NCBI RefSeq assembly: GCF_014204795.1
Contig: NZ_JACHMB010000001.1
Location: forward strand, 5,084,001-5,148,000
Length of the DNA: 64,000 nt
Source: Nonomuraea jabiensis
Lineage (GTDB): Bacteria; Actinomycetota; Actinomycetes; Streptosporangiales; Streptosporangiaceae
Reading direction: 5' to 3'
Shown: positions 9,962 to 17,426 of the stretch, piece after piece
How the letters are laid out: the number at the start of each line of letters is the position of its first letter
How positions within the stretch are numbered: position 1 is the stretch's first letter
Notes under the pieces: model-generated
What the model was told of the DNA's origin: nothing
The model's input: only the letters and a program-made list of their open reading frames with translations
The model's database searches: none
Made by a program: the position numbers and the translations under genes

Positions 9962-11086
9962 GTGCCCCGTACCCGGTTCACCCGTCGTCTCCCGGCTGCC
10001 ATCACGGCGGCCGGCCTCGCGCTCGCCGTCGCGGCGTGCGGCGGTGAGTCGTCGACCAGCTCAGAAGGCACGGCCCCGGCCGCGGCCGACCAGCTCAAGC
10101 CGAACGCGGACCTGTCGCAGCAGTCGCTCCAGATCACAGTCTGGGACGGTTACACGCCCAAGGAGCTGCCGGAGAAGGTCAAGGCGAAGCTCAAGGTCAA
10201 GGACATGAAGGTCGCCCTGCACGACACCAACGAGGTCGCGATGACCAAGCTCACCGCCCCCGGTGACAGCGGCATCGACGTGGCGTTCGTGTCGGGCCAG
10301 TACGCCCAGGCGCTCAACGCGGCGGGCCTGCTGGAGCCGATCCACCCCGAGCTGATCCCCAACCTGGCCAACCTCTACCCGGAGGCCACCCAGCTCTCCT
10401 ACGACAAGGGCAACAAGTACTCGGTGCCCTACACCTGGGGCACGACCGGCATCTGCTACCGCTCCGACCTGGTGAAGTCCGAGCCGACGAGTTGGAACGA
10501 TCTGCTCAAGCCCCCGGCGTGGGCCGACAAGAAGGTCACCATGATGACCACCGAGCGCTGGCTCGCGCTGCCCGCGCTCAAGGCGCTCGGCTACTCGGTC
10601 AACACCGACAAGGACGACGAGATCGCCAAGGTCAAGGAGCTCCTCCTCGCGCAGAAGCCCCACCTGCTCACCTACGACGACACCACGTTCGGCGACAAGC
10701 TGAAGTCCGGCGAGGCCGTCATGGTCGAGGCCTGGGACGGCTGGTGCCCGACCACGGACGCGAAGAACAACATCAAGTTCGTGGTGCCGAAGGAGGGCAG
10801 CGACCTCTGGGTGGACACCATGGTGATCATGAAGTCCTCCAAGAACAAGGAGGCCGCGCACGCCCTGATCAACTACATCCTCGACCCCGAGATCCACAGC
10901 TGGGCCGCCGAGAACATCAACTACAAGGTCCCGAACAAGGCCGCCATGGAGCGGGTGCGGGTCCCCAAGGGCTCGCTGCTCGACATCAAGCCCGCCGAGC
11001 TGCTCAACGGTGAGTCGATCATCGACCTGGGCCAGGCGTCGACCAAGTACACGCGTCTGTCGACCGAAATCACGGCACAGCAGTAA
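9962..11086 (+). CDS. Polyamine-type (PotD/PotF) ABC transporter substrate-binding lipoprotein
   Basis: The 374-residue product starts with a twin-Arg-containing lipoprotein signal and a lipobox ALAVAAC at about residues 20-26. The mature part resembles the family 1 spermidine/putrescine-binding proteins: ITVWDGYTPKELPEKV, VSGQYAQALNAAGLLEPI, SVPYTWGTTGICYRSD and SGEAVMVEAWDGW. The GTG at 9962 follows AAGGAG at 9947-9952. Relatives of this family bind polyamines, but also other amines and sugars; the kinase and SIS genes next door favour an amino-containing sugar, while the aldehyde dehydrogenase fits a polyamine. First gene of a four-gene operon. Confidence 0.9.
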   Translation: MPRTRFTRRLPAAITAAGLALAVAACGGESSTSSEGTAPAAADQLKPNADLSQQSLQITVWDGYTPKELPEKVKAKLKVKDMKVALHDTNEVAMTKLTAPGDSGIDVAFVSGQYAQALNAAGLLEPIHPELIPNLANLYPEATQLSYDKGNKYSVPYTWGTTGICYRSDLVKSEPTSWNDLLKPPAWADKKVTMMTTERWLALPALKALGYSVNTDKDDEIAKVKELLLAQKPHLLTYDDTTFGDKLKSGEAVMVEAWDGWCPTTDAKNNIKFVVPKEGSDLWVDTMVIMKSSKNKEAAHALINYILDPEIHSWAAENINYKVPNKAAMERVRVPKGSLLDIKPAELLNGESIIDLGQASTKYTRLSTEITAQQ

Positions 11087-11088
11087 AA

Positions 11089-11937
11089 GTGAAGTCTGAG
11101 GTCAAGGCCCGGCCGGCGTCCAGGGGACGCCGGCTGGGCGCGTTCGTTTTCCTGTCACCCGGCGTCACCTATCTGATCGTGCTGCTGCTGGTGCCGCTCG
11201 CGCTGGTGCTCAGCAACACGGTGTTCCAGCGCGGCCGCTTCGGCGGCGTCGTCTACGAGTTCACCACCGAGAACTTCCAGCGCCTGGTCGACCCGCTCTA
11301 CCTCGGCGTGGTGGGCACCTCGCTGAAGATCGCGACCCTGACGACGCTGATCGCGCTGCTCCTCGGCTACCCGACGGCCTACCTGATCGCCCAGCTGCCG
11401 CCGAAGTGGAAGACGGTCGCGCTGGTCGCCGTCGTGCTGCCGTTCTGGACGAACTTCATCATCCGCGTGTACGCCTGGATCATCCTGCTGAGCGGCCCCG
11501 GCGTGATCAACTCGCTGCTGGGCACGGACCTGGAGCTGCTCTACAAGCAGGGCACGATCGTCACCGGGCTGCTCTACTCGTACCTGCCGCTGATGGTGCT
11601 GCCGCTCTACTCCGCCATCGAGCGGCTCGACCCGCAGCTCCGGGAGGCCTCGGCCAACCTGGGGGCCTCGGCGTTCACCACCTTCAGGAAGGTCACGCTG
11701 CCGCTGACGGTCCCGGGCGTGATGACCGGGTGCCTGTTCGTGTTCGTGCCGAGCTTCGGCAACTTCGTCATCCCCGAGATCCTCGGCGGCAGCAAGTCGA
11801 TCATGGTGGGCAACCTGATCCGCGACCAGTTCCTCAAGGCCCGCGACTGGCCGTTCGGCTCCACGCTCGCGCTGGCGCTCATCGCGGTGCTGATCGTGCT
11901 GCTCCTCGTGCAGGCCAGGGTGGCGCGCCGTGCGTAG
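11089..11937 (+). CDS. Pot-type ABC transporter permease 1 (PotB/PotH-like)
   Basis: This 282-residue protein has six predicted membrane segments, beginning with FLSPGVTYLIVLLLVPLALV. The cytoplasmic EAA loop reads EASANLGASAFTTFRKVTLP, which contacts the ATPase. Length and layout fit PotB/PotH. GTG 11089 lies two bases after the binding-protein stop, and its end overlaps the next permease by eight bases. Confidence 0.93.
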   Translation: MKSEVKARPASRGRRLGAFVFLSPGVTYLIVLLLVPLALVLSNTVFQRGRFGGVVYEFTTENFQRLVDPLYLGVVGTSLKIATLTTLIALLLGYPTAYLIAQLPPKWKTVALVAVVLPFWTNFIIRVYAWIILLSGPGVINSLLGTDLELLYKQGTIVTGLLYSYLPLMVLPLYSAIERLDPQLREASANLGASAFTTFRKVTLPLTVPGVMTGCLFVFVPSFGNFVIPEILGGSKSIMVGNLIRDQFLKARDWPFGSTLALALIAVLIVLLLVQARVARRA

Positions 11938-12790
11938 GTCAAAGCTCCTGTACGTCCCGTTCTGGGCCACGTACGTCTTCCTCTACCTGCCTATCGTCGT
12001 GCTCGTCGTCATGTCGTTCAACTCCGGCAAGTCGGCGTACACGTACGAGGGCTTCAGCTTCAAGTGGTACGGCGAGCTGGCCCACGACGAGCGGGTCAGG
12101 GACGGCCTGGTCAACACGCTGATCGTGGCCACCGGCTCCACCGTGATCGCCACCGTGCTCGGGACGCTGCTGGCCGTCGGGCTGGCCCGGCACACCAGGT
12201 CCAAGACGCTGGACGCCGTCGCGCTCATGCCGGCGGTGCTGCCCGACCTGGTGCTCGCGATCGGCCTGCTGCTGTTCTACGGCCTGATCCAGCTCACGCT
12301 CGGCCTCTACTCGGTGATCCTCGCCCACGGCCTGTTCGCGATGGCGTTCGTGGCCGCGGTGGTGCGCACCAGGCTGACCAACTCCGACACCTCGCTGGAG
12401 GAGGCCTCGCGGGATCTGGGCGCGGGGCCGTTCACCACGTTCATGAAGATCACGCTTCCGCAGCTGACGCCGGGCATCGTGGCCGGCGCGCTGCTGGCGT
12501 TCACGCTGTCGCTGGACGAGTTCGTGATCGCGTTCTTCACGATCGGCAACAGCGACCAGACGCTGCCGATCGTGATCTATTCGATGATCCGTTTCGGGGT
12601 CACCCCGAAGATCAACGCGCTGGCCGCGATCCTGCTCCTCGTGAGCTTCACGGCGGTGATCGCCGGGCAGCGCATGACGAAGATCGGGGAGAGGGAGCCG
12701 AACCGGACACCTGGGGAACCACGCACGGACCTCAGGGTGCAAGGTGAGGCGGACTCGACCAATCAGGGGGAGAGACGTGCTCAGGATTGA
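11930..12790 (+). CDS. Pot-type ABC transporter permease 2 (PotC/PotI-like)
   Basis: The product (286 residues) is the second permease, with a first membrane segment ending LPIVVLVVMSFNSGKSAYTY and the EAA loop EASRDLGAGPFTTFMKITLP. The sequence LLAFTLSLDEFVIAFFT is very typical of PotC. GTG 11930 overlaps the previous gene. The C-terminal 25 residues are polar and unusually long, and the last 14 bases overlap the ATPase gene. Confidence 0.93.
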   Translation: MRRSKLLYVPFWATYVFLYLPIVVLVVMSFNSGKSAYTYEGFSFKWYGELAHDERVRDGLVNTLIVATGSTVIATVLGTLLAVGLARHTRSKTLDAVALMPAVLPDLVLAIGLLLFYGLIQLTLGLYSVILAHGLFAMAFVAAVVRTRLTNSDTSLEEASRDLGAGPFTTFMKITLPQLTPGIVAGALLAFTLSLDEFVIAFFTIGNSDQTLPIVIYSMIRFGVTPKINALAAILLLVSFTAVIAGQRMTKIGEREPNRTPGEPRTDLRVQGEADSTNQGERRAQD

Positions 12791-13826
12791 CGGGATCACC
12801 CGCAGCTTCGGGGAGGTCACGGCGCTCGACGACGTGTCGCTGGAGATCGGCCAGGGCGAGTTCTTCGCCCTGCTCGGCCCCTCGGGCTGCGGCAAGACCA
12901 CGCTGCTGCGCATCATCGCCGGGTTCGAGACGCCCGACCGGGGCACGGTGACGCTGGACGGCGAGGACCTGCTGGCCAAGCAGCCGAACCGGCGGCCGAT
13001 CAGCCTCATGTTCCAGTCGTACGCGCTGTTCCCCCACATGACCGTGGCCAAGAACGTGGCCTACGGCCTGGAGCGCGAGCGGCTGCCCCGCCAGGAGGTC
13101 AAGCAGCGCGTCGGCGAGGTGCTGGAGACCGTCGGGCTGTCGGCGCACGCGGACCGCAAGCCCGCCCAGCTCTCCGGCGGCCAGCGGCAGCGGGTCGCGC
13201 TGGCGCGTTCCATCGTCAAGCGGCCCCGCCTGCTGCTGCTCGACGAGCCGCTGTCGGCCCTGGACAAGAAGGTCCGCGCCGACATGCAGCTGGAGCTCAA
13301 GCGGCTGCAGCACGAGGTGGGCATCACGTTCGTGGTGGTCACGCACGACCAGGAGGAGGCCATGTCGCTGGCCGACCGCATCGCGGTCTTCGACAGCGGC
13401 AAGGTGCGGCAGGTGGACGAGCCGATCGCGCTCTACGAGCGGCCCCGCACGCCGTTCGTGGCCGACTTCGTCGGCGCCAACAACCTCTTCCACGGCACGG
13501 CCAGCGGCCTCGACGGCATCAAGACCGACGACTTCGGCATGCTGGCCGGCGTCCCACTCGAAGAGCTCGAGGCGGGCGCCAAGGCGCTGCTGGCGGTCCG
13601 GCCGGAGAACGTCGAGCTGGCCGGCGAGAGCGCCACCCGCGGCCTCAGGGGCAGCGTCCTGGACGTCAGCTTCTACGGGGGCGTCTCGCACATCTCCGTG
13701 GACGTGCCGGGCCACGTCAAGCCGGTGCTGGTCGCCGTGCAGGGCGCGAGCACGGTCAAGGCGGGCGAGAAGGTCAAGGTGCGCTGGAAGGCCGAGGACG
13801 CGGTCATCATGGCGGCCGACCGGTGA
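12777..13826 (+). CDS. Pot-type ABC transporter ATP-binding protein (PotA-like)
   Basis: A 349-residue ATPase with Walker A GPSGCGKTT, signature LSGGQRQR, Walker B LLLLDEPLSALD and H-loop VTHDQEEAM. The C-terminal third is a TOBE/OB-fold regulatory domain (ALLAVRPENVELAG), as in PotA and UgpC. GTG 12777 is preferred because GGGGGAGAG precedes it; GTG 12744 would add 11 residues. It is the last gene of the importer operon and converges on the TetR gene with two bases between the stops. Confidence 0.93.
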   Translation: MLRIDGITRSFGEVTALDDVSLEIGQGEFFALLGPSGCGKTTLLRIIAGFETPDRGTVTLDGEDLLAKQPNRRPISLMFQSYALFPHMTVAKNVAYGLERERLPRQEVKQRVGEVLETVGLSAHADRKPAQLSGGQRQRVALARSIVKRPRLLLLDEPLSALDKKVRADMQLELKRLQHEVGITFVVVTHDQEEAMSLADRIAVFDSGKVRQVDEPIALYERPRTPFVADFVGANNLFHGTASGLDGIKTDDFGMLAGVPLEELEAGAKALLAVRPENVELAGESATRGLRGSVLDVSFYGGVSHISVDVPGHVKPVLVAVQGASTVKAGEKVKVRWKAEDAVIMAADR

Positions 13827-13828
13827 GC

Positions 13829-14449
13829 TCAGTGGGCCAGGTCGTTGCCCGTGGCAGCGCGGGCGTACGACAGGATCAGCTCGGCCGCCTCGGCCGGGCC
13901 GATCACCGGGTGCCTGGCCGTGATGCGGTAGCCGTAGGCGTCCTCCAGCGCCACCAGGTTGCGGGCGATCGTCAGCGAGTCGGCGCTCAGCCTGAACACC
14001 CCAAGCGCGGCGCCGGTGTCGAGGACCGCCTGGTACATCGAGACCTGGCGGTCGTAGAGGGAGGTGAGCAGCACGCCGTAGACCCGGTTGCGGCCCGCGG
14101 CGCCGCCCAGCTCGTTGAGCAGACGGACATCGGGGTCGAGCGGCCCGGTCGGCAGCCCGGACTTGATCGTGAGCACCAGCTTCTCGACCGGGTTGGTGAG
14201 GGTGGCGAGCTGCCGCACGCGCTGCTCGTAGAACCGCTCCATGCCCGCGTGCTGCGCCTCGACCAGCAGCTCGCTGAGGTCGGGGTAGTGGTAGAGCACC
14301 GCGCCGGAGGTCAGACCGGCCTCCTCGGCGACGTGCGAGAGCTGCACGCCGTCGATGCCGTGACGGATGATGGCCCTGCGCGCGGCCTCGATCAAGTCGA
14401 TGCGCCGGTCACTACGGCTCTTACGCTGAGCCACCCCCACCGCCTTCAC
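13829..14449 (-). CDS. TetR-family transcriptional regulator
   Basis: The product (up to 206 residues) has an N-terminal TetR helix-turn-helix: RIDLIEAARRAIIRHGIDGV, then LSHVAEEAGLTSGAVLYHYP. The C-terminal ligand domain has no motif I can assign, although LLNELGGAAGRNRVY resembles the C-terminal layout of BetI/polyamine-linked TetR proteins. It is divergent from the glycosyltransferase gene and convergent with the importer, so it probably controls this cluster. Several GTG starts (14449, 14440, 14434) are possible. Confidence 0.9.
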   Translation of the reverse strand: MKAVGVAQRKSRSDRRIDLIEAARRAIIRHGIDGVQLSHVAEEAGLTSGAVLYHYPDLSELLVEAQHAGMERFYEQRVRQLATLTNPVEKLVLTIKSGLPTGPLDPDVRLLNELGGAAGRNRVYGVLLTSLYDRQVSMYQAVLDTGAALGVFRLSADSLTIARNLVALEDAYGYRITARHPVIGPAEAAELILSYARAATGNDLAH

Positions 14450-14518
14450 TCGTTTGGCTGCTGTTCAGTTAGCCGTGACCATAGTGCCCGTTACTTGACC
14501 TTCACGCTAGATGAGTTC

Positions 14519-14534
14519 TTGAATTCCTCTTCAA
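14519..14534. promoter_or_regulatory. Inverted repeat between TetR and glycosyltransferase genes
   Basis: TTGAA-N6-TTCAA lies between the divergent TetR gene and the glycosyltransferase start at 14560, in an AT-rich patch. A TTGACC at 14495-14500 could be part of a promoter reading right. Position makes it a candidate operator for the adjacent regulator; the arms are short. Confidence 0.3.
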
Positions 14535-14559
14535 ATTGATGAGTTTCCCCGGAGCCTCG

Positions 14560-15837
14560 ATGTCTCTCACCATCCTGTTCATGCCTGAAAGCGCCTACGG
14601 ACCCACCAACAACTCGATCGGCATCGGCGACATCCTCCGCCGCCGCGGCCACCGCGTCGTCTTCGCCGCGGAGGCGTCGTGGAAGGGCAAGCTCGAAGCG
14701 CTCGGCTTCGAGGAGGACCTCGTCGACCTCGCCCCGCCGCCCGAGGACACCGAGGAGGAGCAGGACCCGGGGCAGTTCTGGAAGGACTTCATCCGCGAGA
14801 CCGCCCCCGAGTACCGCAAGAGCACCCTGGAGCAGCTCGACACCGTCACCAAGCCGATCTGGGAGTCGCTGATCGACGGCGTGAAGTACTGCGAGCCGCA
14901 GCTCAAGGCGATCATCGAGCGCGTGAACCCCGACGTGATCGTCGAGGACAACGTGATCACGTTCCCGGCGCTGCTCACCGCGGGCAAGAAGTTCGTCCGC
15001 ATCGTCTCCTGCAACCCGCTGGAGGTGCGCGGCGAGAACGTCGCGCCGGTCTTCTCCGGCCTGCCGGCCGACGACCGCTCGGAGTGGGAGGCCTTCCGCG
15101 CCGAGTACGACCGCACCCACCGCGAGCTGTGGAGCGCCTTCAACGAGTGGTGCGTCGAGCAGGGCACCGAGCCGCTGCCCGACCTCGACTTCATCCACGA
15201 GGGCGACCTGAACCTCTACGTCTACCCCGAGATCCTCGACTACACCGACGCCCGCCCGCTCGGCGACTCCTGGCACCGCCTCGACTCCTCGGTCAGGGAG
15301 ACGGACGAGGCGTTCACGCTGCCCTTCGAGCGCCGCGAGGGGGGCTCGCTGGTCTACTTCTCGCTCGGCTCGCTGGGCTCCTCCGACGTGGAGCTGATGC
15401 AGCGCGTCATCGACGTGCTGGCCACCACGCCGCACCAGTACATCGTCTCCAAGGGCCCGCTGCACGAGGAGATCAAGCTCGCCGACAACATGTGGGGCGC
15501 GGAGTTCCTCCCGCAGACCAAGATCATCCCGCTGTGTGACCTGGTCATCACGCACGGCGGCAACAACACGACCACGGAGGCGCTGCACTTCGGCAAGCCG
15601 ATGATCCTGCTGCCGCTCTTCTGGGACCAGTACGACAACGCCCAGCGGGTGGACGAGCTGGGCTATGGTGTCAGGCTCTCCACCTACACCTTCACCGACG
15701 ACGAACTGAAGGGGGCGGTCGAGCGGCTGCTCGGGGACACCGAGCTGCGCGCCCGGCTCGCCGCCGCGGGCGAGGAGATCAGGCGCCGCGACGGCCTGCG
15801 CAAGGCCGCCGACCTGATCGAGCAGCTCGGCCAGTAA
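14560..15837 (+). CDS. GT1-family (macrolide/UGT-type) glycosyltransferase
   Basis: The product (425 residues) is a GT-B glycosyltransferase of family 1. The acceptor-side N-terminal half starts ILFMPESAYGPTNNSIGIGD. The C-terminal half contains the sugar-nucleotide-binding signature ITHGGNNTTTEALHFGKPMI followed by LPLFWDQYDNAQRVDELGYG. Bacterial relatives glycosylate macrolides, flavonoids and sterols using UDP- or dTDP-sugars. ATG 14560 is chosen because GGAG lies six bases upstream; an earlier ATG at 14539 lacks one. It is followed after 14 bases by the aldehyde dehydrogenase and probably co-transcribed. Confidence 0.9.
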   Translation: MSLTILFMPESAYGPTNNSIGIGDILRRRGHRVVFAAEASWKGKLEALGFEEDLVDLAPPPEDTEEEQDPGQFWKDFIRETAPEYRKSTLEQLDTVTKPIWESLIDGVKYCEPQLKAIIERVNPDVIVEDNVITFPALLTAGKKFVRIVSCNPLEVRGENVAPVFSGLPADDRSEWEAFRAEYDRTHRELWSAFNEWCVEQGTEPLPDLDFIHEGDLNLYVYPEILDYTDARPLGDSWHRLDSSVRETDEAFTLPFERREGGSLVYFSLGSLGSSDVELMQRVIDVLATTPHQYIVSKGPLHEEIKLADNMWGAEFLPQTKIIPLCDLVITHGGNNTTTEALHFGKPMILLPLFWDQYDNAQRVDELGYGVRLSTYTFTDDELKGAVERLLGDTELRARLAAAGEEIRRRDGLRKAADLIEQLGQ

Positions 15838-15851
15838 GGACATGATTTTCC

Positions 15852-17249
15852 ATGCGTGAACTGATCAACCCCGCCACCGGGCTGCCGTGCGCCGAGATTC
15901 CCGACACACCCGTGGAGGGCGTCGCGGCGGCCGTCGACCGGGCCCGCGCGGCCTTCGAGGAGTGGTCGCAGACCACCCCGGCCGACCGGGCACGGCTGCT
16001 GCTGCGGGTGGCCGACCTGGTGGAGGCCGACGCCGAGGAGCTGACCAGGCTCGAGGTGGAGGAGACGGGCAAGCCCGCGGCGGTGTTCAGGGACGGCGAG
16101 CTGCCGTTCGCCGCCGACAACCTGCGCTTCTTCGCCGGGGCCGCCCGTTCCCTCGAAGGCTCGGGCGCCGGTGTCTTCAGCCCCGGCTACACCTCGGTCC
16201 TGCTGCGCCGTCCCGTCGGGGTGGTGGGGTCGATCGCGCCGTGGAACTTCCCGTTCGTCATGGCCGTCTGGAAGGTCGGCCCGGCGGTGGCCGCGGGCAA
16301 CGCCGTGGTGATCAAGCCGGCCCCCCAGACGCCGCGTACGACGCTGCGGCTGGCCGAGCTGTTCGCCAAGGCGGGCGCGCCCGACGGGCTCGTCCAGGTG
16401 GTCACCGGGGCCGCCGAGACCGGTCAGGCGCTGGTCACCCACCCGGGCGTGGACATGGTCAGCGTCACCGGCTCCACGGAGACGGGCCGGGCGGTCATGA
16501 CCGGGGCCGCGGCCACGCTCAAGCGAGTGCACCTCGAGCTCGGCGGCAAGGCGCCCGCGCTGGTCTTCGAGGACGCCGACCTCGCGGAGATGGCCCGCGG
16601 GGTGGCGATGGGGGCGACGTACAACACAGGGCAGGACTGCACGGCCGCCACCCGGGTCTACGTCGCCCGCGAGGTGTACGCGGACGCGATCGAGGCACTG
16701 CGGGCAACTCTTGCCAAAATAACCGTCGGCGACCCCTGGGACCCGGCCACGGACATCGGCCCGCTGATCTCGGCCGCGCACCGTGACCGGGTGCACGGGT
16801 TCGTCTCCAGGGCCGGCGGGCGCGTGCTCCACGGCGGCGCCCCGGTCGAGGGCCCCGGATTCTTCTACCCGCCGACGCTCGTGACCGATGTCGCCCAGGA
16901 CAGCGAGATCGTCCAAGGTGAACTTTTCGGACCCGTGCTCGTGGCGCTACCGTTCGACGGCGAGGACGAGGCGGTCAGACTGGCCAACGACACGCGGTAC
17001 GGTCTGGCCTCGTCGGTGTGGTCGCGTGACGTCTCCAGGGCCATGCGCGTGTCACACCGGCTCGATGTGGGCGTGACCTGGGTGAACGACCACCTGCCCA
17101 TCGCCAGCGAGGCGCCGCACGGCGGGGTGAAGGGCAGCGGCTTCGGCAAGGACATGAGCCAGGAGGCGGTGCAGGAGTACTCGGTGACGCGGCACCTGAT
17201 GGTGAAGCACGCGGCACCGGTCGAGCGGGATTCGTTCCGGCCCGCCTAG
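15852..17249 (+). CDS. NAD(P)-dependent aldehyde dehydrogenase
   Basis: A 465-residue class I/II aldehyde dehydrogenase. It shows the cofactor segment IAPWNFPFVMAVWKVGPAV, the general base Glu at about residue 229 (LELGGKAPA), the catalytic Cys at about 263 (GQDCTAATRVYV) and the C-terminal WVNDHLPIASEAPHGGVKGS. The latter resembles gamma-aminobutyraldehyde and betaine aldehyde dehydrogenases, and the nearby Pot-type importer fits amine breakdown. The length is slightly below the usual 475-500 residues. ATG 15852 follows AAGGA. The gene ends about 180 bases before cvnA2. Confidence 0.9.
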   Translation: MRELINPATGLPCAEIPDTPVEGVAAAVDRARAAFEEWSQTTPADRARLLLRVADLVEADAEELTRLEVEETGKPAAVFRDGELPFAADNLRFFAGAARSLEGSGAGVFSPGYTSVLLRRPVGVVGSIAPWNFPFVMAVWKVGPAVAAGNAVVIKPAPQTPRTTLRLAELFAKAGAPDGLVQVVTGAAETGQALVTHPGVDMVSVTGSTETGRAVMTGAAATLKRVHLELGGKAPALVFEDADLAEMARGVAMGATYNTGQDCTAATRVYVAREVYADAIEALRATLAKITVGDPWDPATDIGPLISAAHRDRVHGFVSRAGGRVLHGGAPVEGPGFFYPPTLVTDVAQDSEIVQGELFGPVLVALPFDGEDEAVRLANDTRYGLASSVWSRDVSRAMRVSHRLDVGVTWVNDHLPIASEAPHGGVKGSGFGKDMSQEAVQEYSVTRHLMVKHAAPVERDSFRPA

Positions 17250-17304
17250 AGACGCGTACGGCGATATGTTGCCCAAAGTGACCCTTTGGGCACGTGTGAT
17301 GGGA

Positions 17305-17346
17305 TATGTTCGGTTGGCCGATCTGGTACGGGTTGTGTTCCAATTA
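17305..17346 (+). promoter_or_regulatory. Conserved block upstream of conservon 2 (possible promoter)
   Basis: TATGTTCGG at 17305-17313, GGCC at 17316-17319, 14 bases, then TGTGTTCCAATT at 17334-17345. This repeats the order seen before cvnA1, at 93 bases from the cvnA2 start. The spacer sequences differ, so the conserved parts stand out. Confidence 0.5.
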
Positions 17347-17426
17347 CCCAGCCGGAACGAATCCCATGCGCCACACGCGTGTCTGATTTCTTTCGAGCAC
17401 GTACCGGCGAGAGGTTGCGAGAGTCA

